NCBI GenBank assembly: GCA_963745955.1
Contig: CAVUZI010000006.1
Location: 62,001 to 126,000 of the forward strand
DNA: 64,000 bases
DNA from: Bog-756 sp963745955
GTDB taxonomy: Bacteria; Actinomycetota; Acidimicrobiia; Acidimicrobiales; RAAP-2
Reading direction: 5' to 3'
Under the pieces are notes generated by a model. That model had not been told where the DNA came from and ran no database searches. It saw only the letters and a program-made list of their open reading frames with translations. Positions 43,469 to 52,262 of the stretch are shown here, piece after piece (within the stretch, counting starts at the first letter, position 1; each line of letters opens with the position of its first letter). The translations under genes were made by a program, and so were the position numbers.

Positions 43469-43615
43469 CTACTCGTCTCCTCGCCCGGTCGTCAACGCCG
43501 GTGGCAACCGACCATCTCATCCTCGCGCAACCCCCACTCGAAAACACTGCGCACCCACGAATCCCTGGCCACGACCTGCTGCAATCTTTACCACACCCGA
43601 CCGTTGACCAAGCAC

Positions 43616-43640
43616 CGCCACCATATTACAAGGTGGCGGG
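43616..43640 (-). terminator. Hairpin directly after the dinB stop
   Basis: CCGCCACC - ATATTACAA - GGTGGCGG is a perfect 8-bp stem with a nine-base AT-rich loop. On the minus strand it begins two bases after the dinB TGA (43642-43644). The position suggests transcription termination or 3'-end protection. No T tract follows. Confidence 0.6.
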
Positions 43641-43641
43641 T

Positions 43642-45121
43642 CATTCATCATCCCCGACCCGGGGTGCGGCCGCCGACGGGCCCCACTGGGCCTCCCCCCG
43701 GCGCCGGATCCGAAGCCCGTCCGCCCCGACCAGGGATGCAGGTCCGACCGACGACCCGCCGTAGCGGGCCCGGATGGCGTCGACGGCAGCGGTCACCGGG
43801 CCCCAGGAGCGCTGGATCCGCTCAGCTCGTCGTCGGCCCTGAGCACGGGCTGGTCGGGGCCGGCAGACCGGAACGGCGGGCCACCGGCGTCGTCCGGCAC
43901 CGGCCCTGGCCTCCCGCCGGCACCGGCGCCGGCGGTCCGGTGGTCAGAACCCGGGTCCAACGAACCGAGATCGAGGCTCAGCTGCGTCCCCACCTCCTCC
44001 CGACCGAAGCCGGACAGACTGACTCCGAGCAGCCGAACCCCCGACCTGAGCTCGACCGAGTCCAGGAGAGCGGCGGCCACCGCTCCGATGGCCGGTGAGG
44101 CGTCGATCGGAGTGCCCATGGTGTGGGACCGGGTGATGAGGGTGAAGTCGCCGAATCTGATCTTGACACTGACCGTCCGGGCGGAAAGCTCGGCACGACG
44201 GAGAGCGGTGGCCGAGGCATCCACCATGCGCACCAGGTGTCGCTGCAGCTCGGCACGGTCCCAGAGGTCGGACGCGAAGGTCTCCTCGTGCCCGATCGAC
44301 TTGGCCGCCTGGTCGGCCACCACCGGGCGGGGGTCGTGCCCACGGGACAGGGCGGCCAGATGCGCGCCCTGGCGCCGCGCCCAGATACCGCTCGAGCGCG
44401 CCCGGAGCCAGGGCGGCGATGTCTCCGACCGTGTTGATCCCGAGGGCCGTCGAGCCGACGGCCGGTCACCGGTCCGACTCCCCACAGGGCGCGCACCGGC
44501 AACGGGTGGAGGAACTCCAGCTCACCGTCGGGCGGAACCACGACCACTCCCGGGCCCGGGGTGATCCCTCCCCGATCGGCGACCGGCTTGGCGGCCTTCG
44601 ACGCCAGCTTGGCCATCAGCTTGGAGCGACCCACGCCCACCGAGCAGGTCAGCTCGAGCTCCTCGGCCACCCGCCGGCGAATCGACTCGGCGATGGTCAC
44701 GCCGTCTCCGAGGAGCTGCCGCGAACCGGTCACGTCGAGGAACGCCTCGTCGAGTGAGATCCCCTCGACCAGTGGGGTCACCGACTCGAAGATGTCGTGC
44801 AGCTTCCCGCTCTCCTCCACATACCGGTGGAACCGTCCGTCCACGAACACCGCCGCAGGGCAGAGGCGGCGGGCCATCGACGACGGCATCGCCGAGTGAA
44901 CGCCGAACATCCGGGCCTCGTAGGTGCAGGCGGCGACCACACCGCGACTCCCGGAGCCACCGACGATCACCGGAAGCCCGCGCGAGCGACGGATCGTCGA
45001 GCACTTCCACCGAGGCGAAGAAGGCATCCATGTCGACATGGAGGATCACCCGATCCCACGTGGACGAGCCGGCGGCCACCGTCGGCGCGACTCCGGTCGG
45101 CCCCGCCCGCCGCTCAGCCAC
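43642..45121 (-). CDS. dinB: DinB, DNA polymerase IV, four frameshifts
   Basis: Y-family translesion polymerase. Seen: VILHVDMDAFFASVEVLDDP with the catalytic Asp, VAACTYEARMFGVHSAMPSS, SLDEAFLDVTGSRQLLGDGV with the second catalytic pair, CSVGVGRSKLMAKLASKAAK, ALWGVGPVTGRRL, GINTVGDIAALAPGALERYL, SIGHEETFASDLWD and RTVSVKIRFGDFTLITRSHT. An actinobacterial C-terminal extension ends AVDAIRARYGGSSVGPASLV. Four one-base insertions, near 45000, 44450, 44380 and 43800, break the frame. GTG 45121 overlaps the PIG-L stop and follows GGAGG at ten bases; the core begins at residue 25. Confidence 0.85.
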
Positions 45122-45825
45122 CGAGGCGCAACCTCCGGAACCCCTCCGCATAGGCCACTCCGGCCTGGCGGCCGGCGTCCTCCGCACCCAGCCTGACCGC
45201 CGTCGAGGCCCACTCCACCCCGTCGGGGAACTGGCTCCGGTGGCAGCCGACCGCTTCGCCCTTGATGTCGACGGTGGTCGAGATGTCCACCCACACGTCT
45301 GGTTCGAGGGTCCCCGACAGCAAGACCGTCTCCACCTGGTGGGCCGGGCCGGCGTCGGGAAAGTAGTGAGGGAGCGAGGCGGCCGGCGCCACGGCGTCGA
45401 GCACCGCCCATCCGGTCAGGCGGTGGTCGCGGTGATTGAAGTACTCCTGCCCGAAGAAGACCGCCGTCGGGTCGGGGCAGAGGACGACCTCGGGTCGGAG
45501 GCGTCGAACCGCGGCCACCAGCGCCTCACGGAACACCGCGTCGTCGACCAGCTCCCCGTCGGGATAGTTGAGCCACTCCTGACCGGCCACACCCAGCAGG
45601 GCGCCGGCGGCCGCGGCCTCGGTCACCCGCCGCGCGACCAGCTCACGAGGGTCGAGCGACGGGTCGCGGCGAGCCCTTGCCCCCGTCGGTGCACAACAGC
45701 ACCGTCACCTCGCAACCGGCCTTGGCCCACACCGCCAGGGTGCCCCCGCACGAGACGTCCGGATCGTCGGGATGGGCGTAGATGGCCAGCGCCCGTGCCG
45801 GCACGTCGACCAGGAGCTCGGCCAC
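45114..45825 (-). CDS. PIG-L/LmbE family N-acetylglucosaminyl deacetylase, one frameshift
   Basis: Zinc-dependent deacetylase family containing MshB and Mca of mycothiol metabolism. Seen: zinc motif ALAIYAHPDDPDVSCGGTLA, VTVLLCTDGGKGS, EWLNYPDGELVDDAVFREAL and FNHRDHRLTGWAVLDAV with the second zinc His. One extra base near 45665 separates the first 50 residues. Which substrate is used cannot be read from the sequence. GTG 45825 starts three bases after the nrdR stop, so the genes are one operon with dinB. Confidence 0.83.
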
Positions 45826-45828
45826 GGT

Positions 45829-46302
45829 CTAGCCACCCTGCCCTTTGGGCGCCGTCGTCTTGGTCAACAGACCGACCTCGCGCCGGAAATCGTCGACACC
45901 CTCGAATCCCTTGTACACGCTGGCGAACCGGAGATAGGCCACCTCGTCGACGACCCGGAGACGCTCGAGCACCGCCAGGCCGACCTGCTCGGAGGTGGGC
46001 TCCGACCCATCCTCGCGAAGTTCGTCCTCGACCTCGCGGGCCACCACTTCGAGTTGCGCCTCGGAGACCGGACGGTTCTTCGTCGCCGCCCGCAGGCCGT
46101 CGATCACCTTGCCGCGGTCGAAGGCCTGGCGTGCGCCCGAGCGCTTGATGACCATCAACGGGATCTCGTCGATCCGCTCGAAGGTCGTGTAGCGGTGTCC
46201 GCATCCGGCACACTCGCGCCGCCGCCTGATGGCTGCACCGTCCTCGGCCATCCGGGAATCGACCACCCGGTCGTCGTCAGCCAGGCACCAAGGACAACGC
46301 AC
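45829..46302 (-). CDS. nrdR: NrdR, repressor of ribonucleotide reductase genes
   Basis: A 157-residue regulator that senses (d)ATP. The N-terminal zinc ribbon is MRCPWCLADDDRVVDSRMAE with the second pair in RECAGCGHRYTTFERIDEIP. The ATP-cone follows: LMVIKRSGARQAFDRGKVID, GLRAATKNRPVSEAQLEVVA, VLERLRVVDEVAYLRFASVY. No NrdR target gene is in the window. Start GTG 46302 with a TANNNT element six bases upstream. Confidence 0.93.
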   Translation of the reverse strand: MRCPWCLADDDRVVDSRMAEDGAAIRRRRECAGCGHRYTTFERIDEIPLMVIKRSGARQAFDRGKVIDGLRAATKNRPVSEAQLEVVAREVEDELREDGSEPTSEQVGLAVLERLRVVDEVAYLRFASVYKGFEGVDDFRREVGLLTKTTAPKGQGG

Positions 46303-46308
46303 ATCACG

Positions 46309-46314
46309 AGGCTA
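46309..46314 (-). promoter_or_regulatory. -10 element (TAGCCT) for nrdR, leaderless type
   Basis: TAGCCT on the minus strand ends six bases before the nrdR GTG and no Shine-Dalgarno sequence can fit. Confidence 0.5.
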
Positions 46315-46370
46315 GTGCCCAGTCCATCGGCCCCACCGCCGTCAGCCGGCGGCCGGCCATCGTCCGCGGA

Positions 46371-46829
46371 TCAGGGCAGGACGATCCGCTCTCCGGGCCT
46401 CACCGACTCCGAACCCGTCTGTGATGCCAGCCTGGCCACCAGCGGTCGGGGATCCGCCGTCGGGTCCAGCCGCTCCGCGATCGACCACAGCGAATCGCCC
46501 GGCTGGACGGTATAGACGACCGGGCCCCGGTTCTCCGCCAGAGCGGAACCGGCGGGGTGGGAGTAGCCACCGGTTCCGCTCAGCGGAAGAGCAAGTGCGA
46601 TCAGGAGCAGGCCCATGACGGCCAGCAACGTCCGCCGGCGACGGACCTCCGGCGAGCTGCGCCGCCTCCCGCTGCCCCGTGCCGCCTGGCCGGGACCACG
46701 GTGAGAGGCGGGGTCCACGGAGCGAGCCCCGCGTCTCGCCGTCGTCGCCGTCCTCGGCTTCGGCGCCAGGCAGCGCGCTTCCCGCCGCCCCGACCAGGCG
46801 GAGGCCCCGACGGGCCGCCGGCCTGCCAT
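46371..46829 (-). CDS. LysM-domain membrane protein next to lexA (YneA/Rv2719c-like)
   Basis: A long Arg-rich cytoplasmic region precedes one membrane segment (TLLAVMGLLLIALALPL), and a single C-terminal LysM domain (VYTVQPGDSLWSIAERLDPT and GSESVRPGERIVLP) binds peptidoglycan. Bacillus YneA and mycobacterial Rv2719c have the same arrangement divergent from lexA and inhibit division during the SOS response. That role is inferred here from layout and the shared SOS boxes. The start is uncertain: ATG 46829 is taken; the frame is open to 46940, which would place one SOS box inside the gene. Confidence 0.75.
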   Translation of the reverse strand: MAGRRPVGASAWSGRREARCLAPKPRTATTARRGARSVDPASHRGPGQAARGSGRRRSSPEVRRRRTLLAVMGLLLIALALPLSGTGGYSHPAGSALAENRGPVVYTVQPGDSLWSIAERLDPTADPRPLVARLASQTGSESVRPGERIVLP

Positions 46830-46913
46830 GAGGCATCGTCCGCCTGGGTCGGGTCGAGCCACGTGACCGTCACGATCCCGACCTCCGGATCGGCTGCGGG
46901 GAGCTCCTGTGCA

Positions 46914-47037
46914 TCGAACCTGTGTTCGCCATGAGGTCATCTGACCACGAACGTCTGTTCGTTGTCAAGCACTTCTTCGAACGGGTGTTTGCTTTCGGAG
47001 GCACCCGACGGCTAGGTTCTTGCAAACAGATGTTCGC
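46914..47037. promoter_or_regulatory. Divergent lexA/LysM region with four LexA (SOS) boxes
   Basis: The actinobacterial SOS consensus is TCGAAC-N4-GTTCGA. Four sites fit: TCGAACctgtGTTCGC (46914-46929, 11 of 12), ACGAACgtctGTTCGT (46947-46962, 10 of 12), TCGAACgggtGTTTGC (46977-46992, 10 of 12) and GCAAACagatGTTCGC (47022-47037, 9 of 12). A TAGGTT hexamer at 47013-47018 between the last two could be the lexA -10. The arrangement would couple lexA autoregulation with control of the LysM protein. Confidence 0.85.
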
Positions 47038-47071
47038 CGGTGGCGGCGACACACGACGGCGAGGTGACCGA

Positions 47072-47701
47072 ATGGCCCAGGTACTCAGCACCAAGCGCAA
47101 GCAGATTCTGGACTGCATCTCCGATGCGGTCAGGGATCGCGGCTACCCGCCCTCGGTGCGCGAGATCGGCGAGTCGGTCGGCCTCACGTCGTCCTCCACC
47201 GTCCACGCCCATCTGGCCGTGCTGCAACGCGAGGGGTACCTGAGGAGGGACCCGACCAAGCCCCGGGCCATGGAGGTGTGCTACGACCCCTCCTCCAAGG
47301 TCATCGCCGATGCCCGGCCGATCAGGCACGTCCCCCTCGTCGGTGAGGTGGCGGCCGGCACCGGCGTGCTGGCCCAGGAGAACGTGGAGGAGCTCTATCC
47401 GCTGCCCGAGGACTTCACCGGGACCGGCACGCTGTTCATGGTCAAGGTCAGGGGCGACTCGATGATCGAAGCCGGAATCATGGACGGCGACTGCGTCGTC
47501 GTCCGTCAACAGCCCGACGCCGAGCGGGGCGACGTGGTGGTGGCGGGCATCCCCGACGGCGAAGCGACCGTCAAGTACTTCTCCACACGGGACGGTGTGG
47601 TGGTCCTCACCCCGGCCAACCAGCGGCTGGAACCCATGGAGTTCGATCCGGACGAGATCACCATCTACGGCAAGGTGGTCACCGTACTGCGGAGGCTCTG
47701 A
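47072..47701 (+). CDS. lexA: LexA, SOS repressor
   Basis: Intact, 209 residues. The winged helix is TKRKQILDCISDAVRDRGYP with PPSVREIGESVGLTSSSTVH. The self-cleavage site is Ala95-Gly96 in PLVGEVAAGTGVL, and the catalytic Ser130 (KVRGDSMIEAGI) and Lys168 (GEATVKYFSTRDG) are present. ATG 47072 has GAGGTGA five bases upstream and is 35 bases from the nearest SOS box. Transcribed away from the LysM gene. Confidence 0.96.
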   Translation: MAQVLSTKRKQILDCISDAVRDRGYPPSVREIGESVGLTSSSTVHAHLAVLQREGYLRRDPTKPRAMEVCYDPSSKVIADARPIRHVPLVGEVAAGTGVLAQENVEELYPLPEDFTGTGTLFMVKVRGDSMIEAGIMDGDCVVVRQQPDAERGDVVVAGIPDGEATVKYFSTRDGVVVLTPANQRLEPMEFDPDEITIYGKVVTVLRRL

Positions 47702-47742
47702 TCCGCTGCGGAGGCCTGATCCGACGCGGAGGCTCTGATCCG
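47689..47742. repeat. 18-bp tandem repeat over the lexA stop codon, three copies
   Basis: GCGGAGGCTCTGATCCG at 47689 and 47726 are identical, and GCGGAGGCCTGATCCG at 47708 lacks one base. Copy 1 holds the last lexA codons (Arg-Arg-Leu) and TGA; the other copies carry the same TGA. Confidence 0.95.
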
Positions 47743-47802
47743 CCGTGAAACGCGCCGGACGGGAAGGGCGGACGGGAAGGCGGAGCGGGGAGGAGCCGGA
47801 AC

Positions 47803-48886
47803 CTACCGGCCGGTGCGCAAGCAGGGTGTCGAGCACCGTCGCCACGCGCTCGAGCTCGGCACCGCTCACGTGCTCACCGGGGGTGTGGGCCAGCAGCGGA
47901 TCCCCGGGACCGAAGTTGGCCGCCGGGATCCCGTGGGCCCAGAAGGAAGCCACGTCGGTCCACCCCTGCTTCGCCTTCGGCGCGGAGCCGGTGGCCGCCA
48001 CCAGTGACGCGAGCACGGGATGATCGAGGGCGGGAGGAGCAGCCGACGCGAATTCGACCAGCTCCCAGCGGTCACCGGCCTCCAGATGAGGTCCGAGCAG
48101 CTCCCTGACCGACGACTCGGCCTCCTCGACGGTGCGGTCGGGAGCGAACCGGTGGTTGATCAGTAGCGATGCCTCGTCGGGCACGACGTTGGCGGCCACC
48201 CCACCGGCGACCTCGACGACCTGGAGCTGCTCGACGAACTCGCACCCATCGAGCACCGGAGCTCGGCTCTCGTAGCCGGCCGCGGCCGTCAGCACCGGAG
48301 CAAGACGGTGAATGGCGTTGCGTCCACTGGAGGGTCTGGCGGTATGGGCCCGGCGGCCGCCGAGCGACAGGCGGACCCGCAGCGTCCCCTGGCATCCGGC
48401 CTCGACGATCCCGCCGGTCGGCTCTCCGAGGATGGCGGCATCCGCCCGGAGAAGGTCGGGCCGATACTGCCAGAGGTGCGACAGCCCGTTGAACTCCTGT
48501 TCGACCTCCTCGCACACGTAGAAGCACCATGTCACGTCCACCGCCGGTTCGGGAACGGCTCCGGCCAGGTGGAGGAAGACGGCCAGCCCGCCCTTCATGT
48601 CGGTGGCACCCACGCCGAACAGCACGCCGTCCTCGATACGCGGCTCCTCGTTGCCGCCCACCGGTGGGACCGTGTCCAGGTGACCGGCCAGGAGCACCCG
48701 GGCGCTCCTGCCCAAATCGGTGCGGGCCACCACGTTGTGGCCGACCCGTTCGACGGTCAGCCACGGGCACAGATCGAGCGCGGCTTCGACGGCGTCGGCC
48801 ATGAGTTCCTCGTGATGACTGACCGACGGGATGGCGACCAGCGCCGTGGCCAGGCCGAACAGGCCGTCGGGCATCTCGGTGGTCAT
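47803..48886 (-). CDS. dapE: DapE, succinyl-diaminopimelate desuccinylase, one frameshift at the end
   Basis: M20 zinc peptidase that removes succinate to give LL-DAP. Seen: VLLAGHLDTVPPVGGNEEPR (zinc His/Asp), VGATDMKGGLAVFLHLAG (bridging Asp), FYVCEEVEQEFNGLSHLWQY (catalytic Glu pair), AAILGEPTGGIVEAGCQGTL, LSLGGRRAHTARPSSGRNAI and the C-terminal zinc His region NFGPGDPLLAHTPGEHVSGA. A one-base slip just before 47803 removes the stop; otherwise the frame runs on, antisense to lexA, to 47012. I place the end at 47803 because the corrected length (360) fits the family. Four-base overlap with dapD. Confidence 0.9.
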
Positions 48887-49710
48887 GTCGAGACGCCGTG
48901 CTGGCGGAGGATGTCCGTCAGCCGGGCCTTGTCGTGGCGCTCCCCTTCAGTGAGCCGTTTGATGACCAGCAGGCACGGGAGGAAGAACTCGCCGCCGGGG
49001 TACTCACGGCGGCGGGATGCCGGGACCGCCACCGACCATGGGGGGACATGGCCCCGGCCCAGCTCTGCGCCGGTCTCCGCGTCGATGACCGGTATCGAGG
49101 GGTTGAGGAGGCTGCCCTCCCCGAGGACCGATCCCCGGCCCACCCGCGCCCCCTGGGTGATCATGGACCGGCTCCCGACCATCACCTCGTCCTCGATGAC
49201 CACGGGCGCCGCCTGAGCCGGCTCGAGCACGCCGCCGATACCGACCCCCCCCGAGAGGTGGACCTGTTCGCCGATCTGTGCGCACGATCCCACCGTGGCC
49301 CAGGTGTCGACCATGGTGCCGGCCCCCACCCGGGCCCCGATGTTGACGTAGCTGGGCATGCAGATCACGCCGTTGCCGAGGAACGAACCCCATCGGGCCG
49401 ACGCGCCCGGCACCACCCTGACCCCGGACCCGGCGTAGTCCCGCTTCAAGGGGAGCTTGTCGGCGAACTCGAACGGCCCCACCTCGATGGTCTCCATCGA
49501 CCGCAGTCGGAACAGCAAGAGGATGGCCTGCTTCAGCCACTGGTGGACAACGACCTCGTCGGTGGCGGCATCGACTTCGGCCACCCGCGCCGTTCCCCGG
49601 TCGAGCAGCTCGATGGCCTCCGTCACCACCGCCAGCGCATCACCGTCGGACGGGCCTAGTTCCGCGGCGCGTTCCCACAGCTCTTCGATTTGGGATTGGA
49701 GCGTAGCCAT
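48883..49710 (-). CDS. dapD: DapD, tetrahydrodipicolinate N-succinyltransferase
   Basis: Left-handed beta-helix acyltransferase, 275 residues, intact. It succinylates tetrahydrodipicolinate in the DAP pathway. An N-terminal helical domain (LQSQIEELWERAAELGPSDG) precedes hexapeptide repeats: NGVICMPSYVNIGARVGAGT, MVDTWATVGSCAQIGEQVHL, SGGVGIGGVLEPAQAAPVVI, EDEVMVGSRSMITQGARVGR, GSVLGEGSLLNPSIPVIDAE. Length and motifs match the DapD type of Gram-negatives rather than the longer mycobacterial form. Start ATG 49710 with a TANNNT element seven bases upstream. Confidence 0.92.
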   Translation of the reverse strand: MATLQSQIEELWERAAELGPSDGDALAVVTEAIELLDRGTARVAEVDAATDEVVVHQWLKQAILLLFRLRSMETIEVGPFEFADKLPLKRDYAGSGVRVVPGASARWGSFLGNGVICMPSYVNIGARVGAGTMVDTWATVGSCAQIGEQVHLSGGVGIGGVLEPAQAAPVVIEDEVMVGSRSMITQGARVGRGSVLGEGSLLNPSIPVIDAETGAELGRGHVPPWSVAVPASRRREYPGGEFFLPCLLVIKRLTEGERHDKARLTDILRQHGVST

Positions 49711-49717
49711 TGGCCAG

Positions 49718-49723
49718 ACGTTA
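49718..49723 (-). promoter_or_regulatory. -10 element (TAACGT) for dapD-dapE, leaderless type
   Basis: TAACGT on the minus strand ends seven bases before the dapD ATG with no ribosome-binding site between, in the 65-base gap after dapC. dapD-dapE may therefore have a promoter of their own. Confidence 0.45.
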
Positions 49724-49775
49724 GCCCTGGCGACCCGGCGACCCGGCCGGGCGCTACCCCTCCCCCGGTGTCCGG

Positions 49776-50954
49776 TTACGAACCGGCGGCCACCGGGTGG
49801 CGGGACAGCCGTTCGGCGGCCAGCTCGAGGCGCTCCATGGGCTGGACGACCGCAACCCGCACGAAGCCGGCCCCGTCCGGGCCGTAGAGATCTCCCGGAC
49901 TCACCAGCAGACCACCGTCGAGGGCCAGGGTTTCGGCCAACTCCCACCCCGACCCGGACATCGCATCCGGTACCGGGACCCACAGGTAGAACCCGCCCGC
50001 GGGCATGGGAGTCGGCAGTCCCACGCCGTCGAACCGCCGGCGCAGGAAGTTCAGGCGTTCCTCGTACCGGGCCCGCTGCCCGTCGACGTGGACGTCATCA
50101 CCGAAGGCGGCCACCGCCCCGGCCTGCACCGGGCCGGGGACCATGAGGCCGGCGTGGCGCCTCACGTCGGCCAGGAAGCCCACCAGCTCGGGGTCGCCGG
50201 CGAAGAAACCCGCCCGCACGCCGGCCAGATTGGAGCGCTTCGACAACGAGTGCACGGCCACCACGCCGCGCAACCCGGCGGCCAGCACGGTCGACGGCCG
50301 GCCGCGCCAGGTGAATTCGGTATAGCACTCGTCGGAGAAGACGGGGACCTCGTGCTCCCTCCCCCACCGGGCCAGGTCGTCCAGGTCGGTGAGGAAGCCG
50401 GTCGGGTTGGACGGCGAGTTGGCCCACAGCATCAGGGCGCGTCGGGCGTCGGCCGCCTCGATGGAGGCCAGATCGAGGCCACCGCCGGACAGCTCCCGCA
50501 CCGGAACCGCACGGCAACCACCGAGGAGCGCGCCCATGGCGTACGTCGGATAGGACACGGCCGGGTACAGCACCGTGTCGCGCTCGGGGTTGCGCAGGTG
50601 GAGGTACTGGGCCGATGAGGCCACGAATTCCTTCGTCCCGACGCACGCCGCCAGTTCGGTGTCGGGATCGACGGACACCCCGAAGCGCCGCTCCAACCAA
50701 CCGGCCGCGGCGCGGCGGTAGGCCGTCGACCCGGCCGAGGCCGGATAGCCGCGCTCGGCATCGGAGTCGGCCATGGCCTCGAGAACGAACGCGGGGGGTG
50801 GGTCGCACGGCGTGCCGATCGAACAGTCGACCAGACCACCGCCGGTCCGGAAGCGATCCTCGGCCCTGGTCTTGAGGGTCGCCAGCCGGTCGTAGGGGTA
50901 GGGCGGAGGGGTGAACCCTGCCGGAGGACCGGTCGGCCGGGCGTCGGGCGTCAT
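49776..50954 (-). CDS. dapC: DapC, N-succinyldiaminopimelate aminotransferase
   Basis: Fold-type I PLP aminotransferase, intact, 392 residues. Seen: DCSIGTPCDPPPAFVLEAMA, YPASAGSTAYRRAAAGWLER, the LWANSPSNPTGFLTDLDDLA loop, VFSDECYTEFTWRGRPST, the PLP-Lys in VVAVHSLSKRSNLAGVRAGF and the carboxylate-binding Arg in GFVRVAVVQPMERL. Named dapC because it lies between dapF-hflX and dapD-dapE. A related aromatic or alanine aminotransferase would look similar. ATG 50954 overlaps the hflX stop by four bases. Confidence 0.85.
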   Translation of the reverse strand: MTPDARPTGPPAGFTPPPYPYDRLATLKTRAEDRFRTGGGLVDCSIGTPCDPPPAFVLEAMADSDAERGYPASAGSTAYRRAAAGWLERRFGVSVDPDTELAACVGTKEFVASSAQYLHLRNPERDTVLYPAVSYPTYAMGALLGGCRAVPVRELSGGGLDLASIEAADARRALMLWANSPSNPTGFLTDLDDLARWGREHEVPVFSDECYTEFTWRGRPSTVLAAGLRGVVAVHSLSKRSNLAGVRAGFFAGDPELVGFLADVRRHAGLMVPGPVQAGAVAAFGDDVHVDGQRARYEERLNFLRRRFDGVGLPTPMPAGGFYLWVPVPDAMSGSGWELAETLALDGGLLVSPGDLYGPDGAGFVRVAVVQPMERLELAAERLSRHPVAAGS

Positions 50955-52262
50955 GAGGCGAGGAACTCTGCGAAACGGGACTTGCCGACCTCGTCGAGAA
51001 CCACATGGATGCGGGTCGACTGCTCGCCGGCCACCTCGCCGACGATCTCCCCCTCGCGATGAACCGCGGCCAGCACGTCACCCCGGGCCCAGGGGATGTC
51101 CAACTCGACGACCAGGTCGCCGACCCGGAGACGGTCGCCGACCGCCGTCAGCAGCTGGTCGATCCCCGCCCCGGTCCGGGCGGACACCATCACCGAGCCC
51201 GGATGGGCGGCGAGCAGATGACGGGCCTCCTCGCCCGCCTCACATCCCAGCGCGGCCACGGCGTCGGCCTTGTTGACGACCAGCAGTTCGGGGAGGCCGT
51301 CGGCCCCGATCTCGGCCAGCACCGTCCGGACGGCGTCGACCTGGCCCTCGAAGTCGGGGGCCGACCCGTCGACCACATGGATGACGAGGTCGGAGTCGCA
51401 CACCACCTCGAGGGTGGAACGGAACGCCTCGACCACCTGGTGGGGAAGCTTGCGCACGAAGCCGACAGTGTCGGTGACCAGTACCCGCTCCCCGCCGGGG
51501 AGGTCGAGATGCCGGGTGCGGGGATCGAGGGTGGAGAAGAGGCGATTCTCCACCAGCACGTCGGCCTGGCACAGCCGGTTGAGCAACGTCGACTTGCCCG
51601 GCGTTCGTGTAACCCACCAGGGAGACCGTCCGCTGCCGCGACCGGGCCCGTCCCCGTCGTTGTGTGCGCCGGGTGCGGTCGAGCTGGCGGAGATCGGACT
51701 CGAGCCGCGTCATCCGGCGCACCAGGCGCCGCCGGTCGACCTCGAGCTTGGTCTCGCCCGGACCCCTGGTGCCGATGCCACCGGCCTGCTGGCTGAACGA
51801 CCTGCCCCGGCCCCGCAGCCTGGGCAGTCGGTACCGCAACAGGGCCAGCTCCACCTGGGCGCGGCCTTCGGGGGTGCGTGCGTTCTGGGCGAAGATGTCG
51901 AGAATCACCGCGGTGCGGTCGATGGCGGTGCGACCGAGGATCCTCTCCAGGTTCCGCTGCTGGGCCGGCGAGAGGTCATCGTCGAAGACCACGGTGTCCG
52001 CATCGACGGCCAGGCACACCGCCCGGAGTTCCTCGGCCTTGCCCTTGCCCAGGTAGGTGGCCGGGTCCGGGGTGACCCTGCGCTGCACGACGCGATCCAT
52101 CACGTCGGCACCGGCCGTGGCCACGAGCAGCGCCAACTCGTCGAGCCCGGCCTCGGTGTCGGCGAGGGTCTCGTGGGACAGGGTGACCCCCACGAGCACG
52201 ATCCGCTCCCGGACGGTCCGGGAGATGAGGGTGTCGGTGAAGGCAGAGTCGCTCGGCGTCAC
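50951..52262 (-). CDS. hflX: HflX, ribosome-associated GTPase, one frameshift in the P-loop
   Basis: GTPase that splits or rescues ribosomes under stress. The N-terminal HflX domain reads SHETLADTEAGLDELALLVA, VMDRVVQRRVTPDPATYLGK, GKAEELRAVCLAVDADTVVF, DDDLSPAQQRNLERILGRTA, IDRTAVILDIFAQNARTPEG. QQAGGIGTRGPGETKLEVDR precedes the G domain: VSLVGYTNA then GKSTLLNRLC, TDTVGFVRKLPHQVVEAFRS, LLVVNKADAVAALGCEAG. One extra base in a CCC run at 51597-51599 falls inside the P-loop. GTG 52262 overlaps the dapF stop (GTGA). Confidence 0.92.

Noticed and set aside
51590..51605. Programmed ribosomal frameshift in hflX
   Set aside because: The shift lies inside the P-loop where a truncated product would be useless. 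There is no slippery heptamer, and the same one-base insertion type occurs in many unrelated genes.
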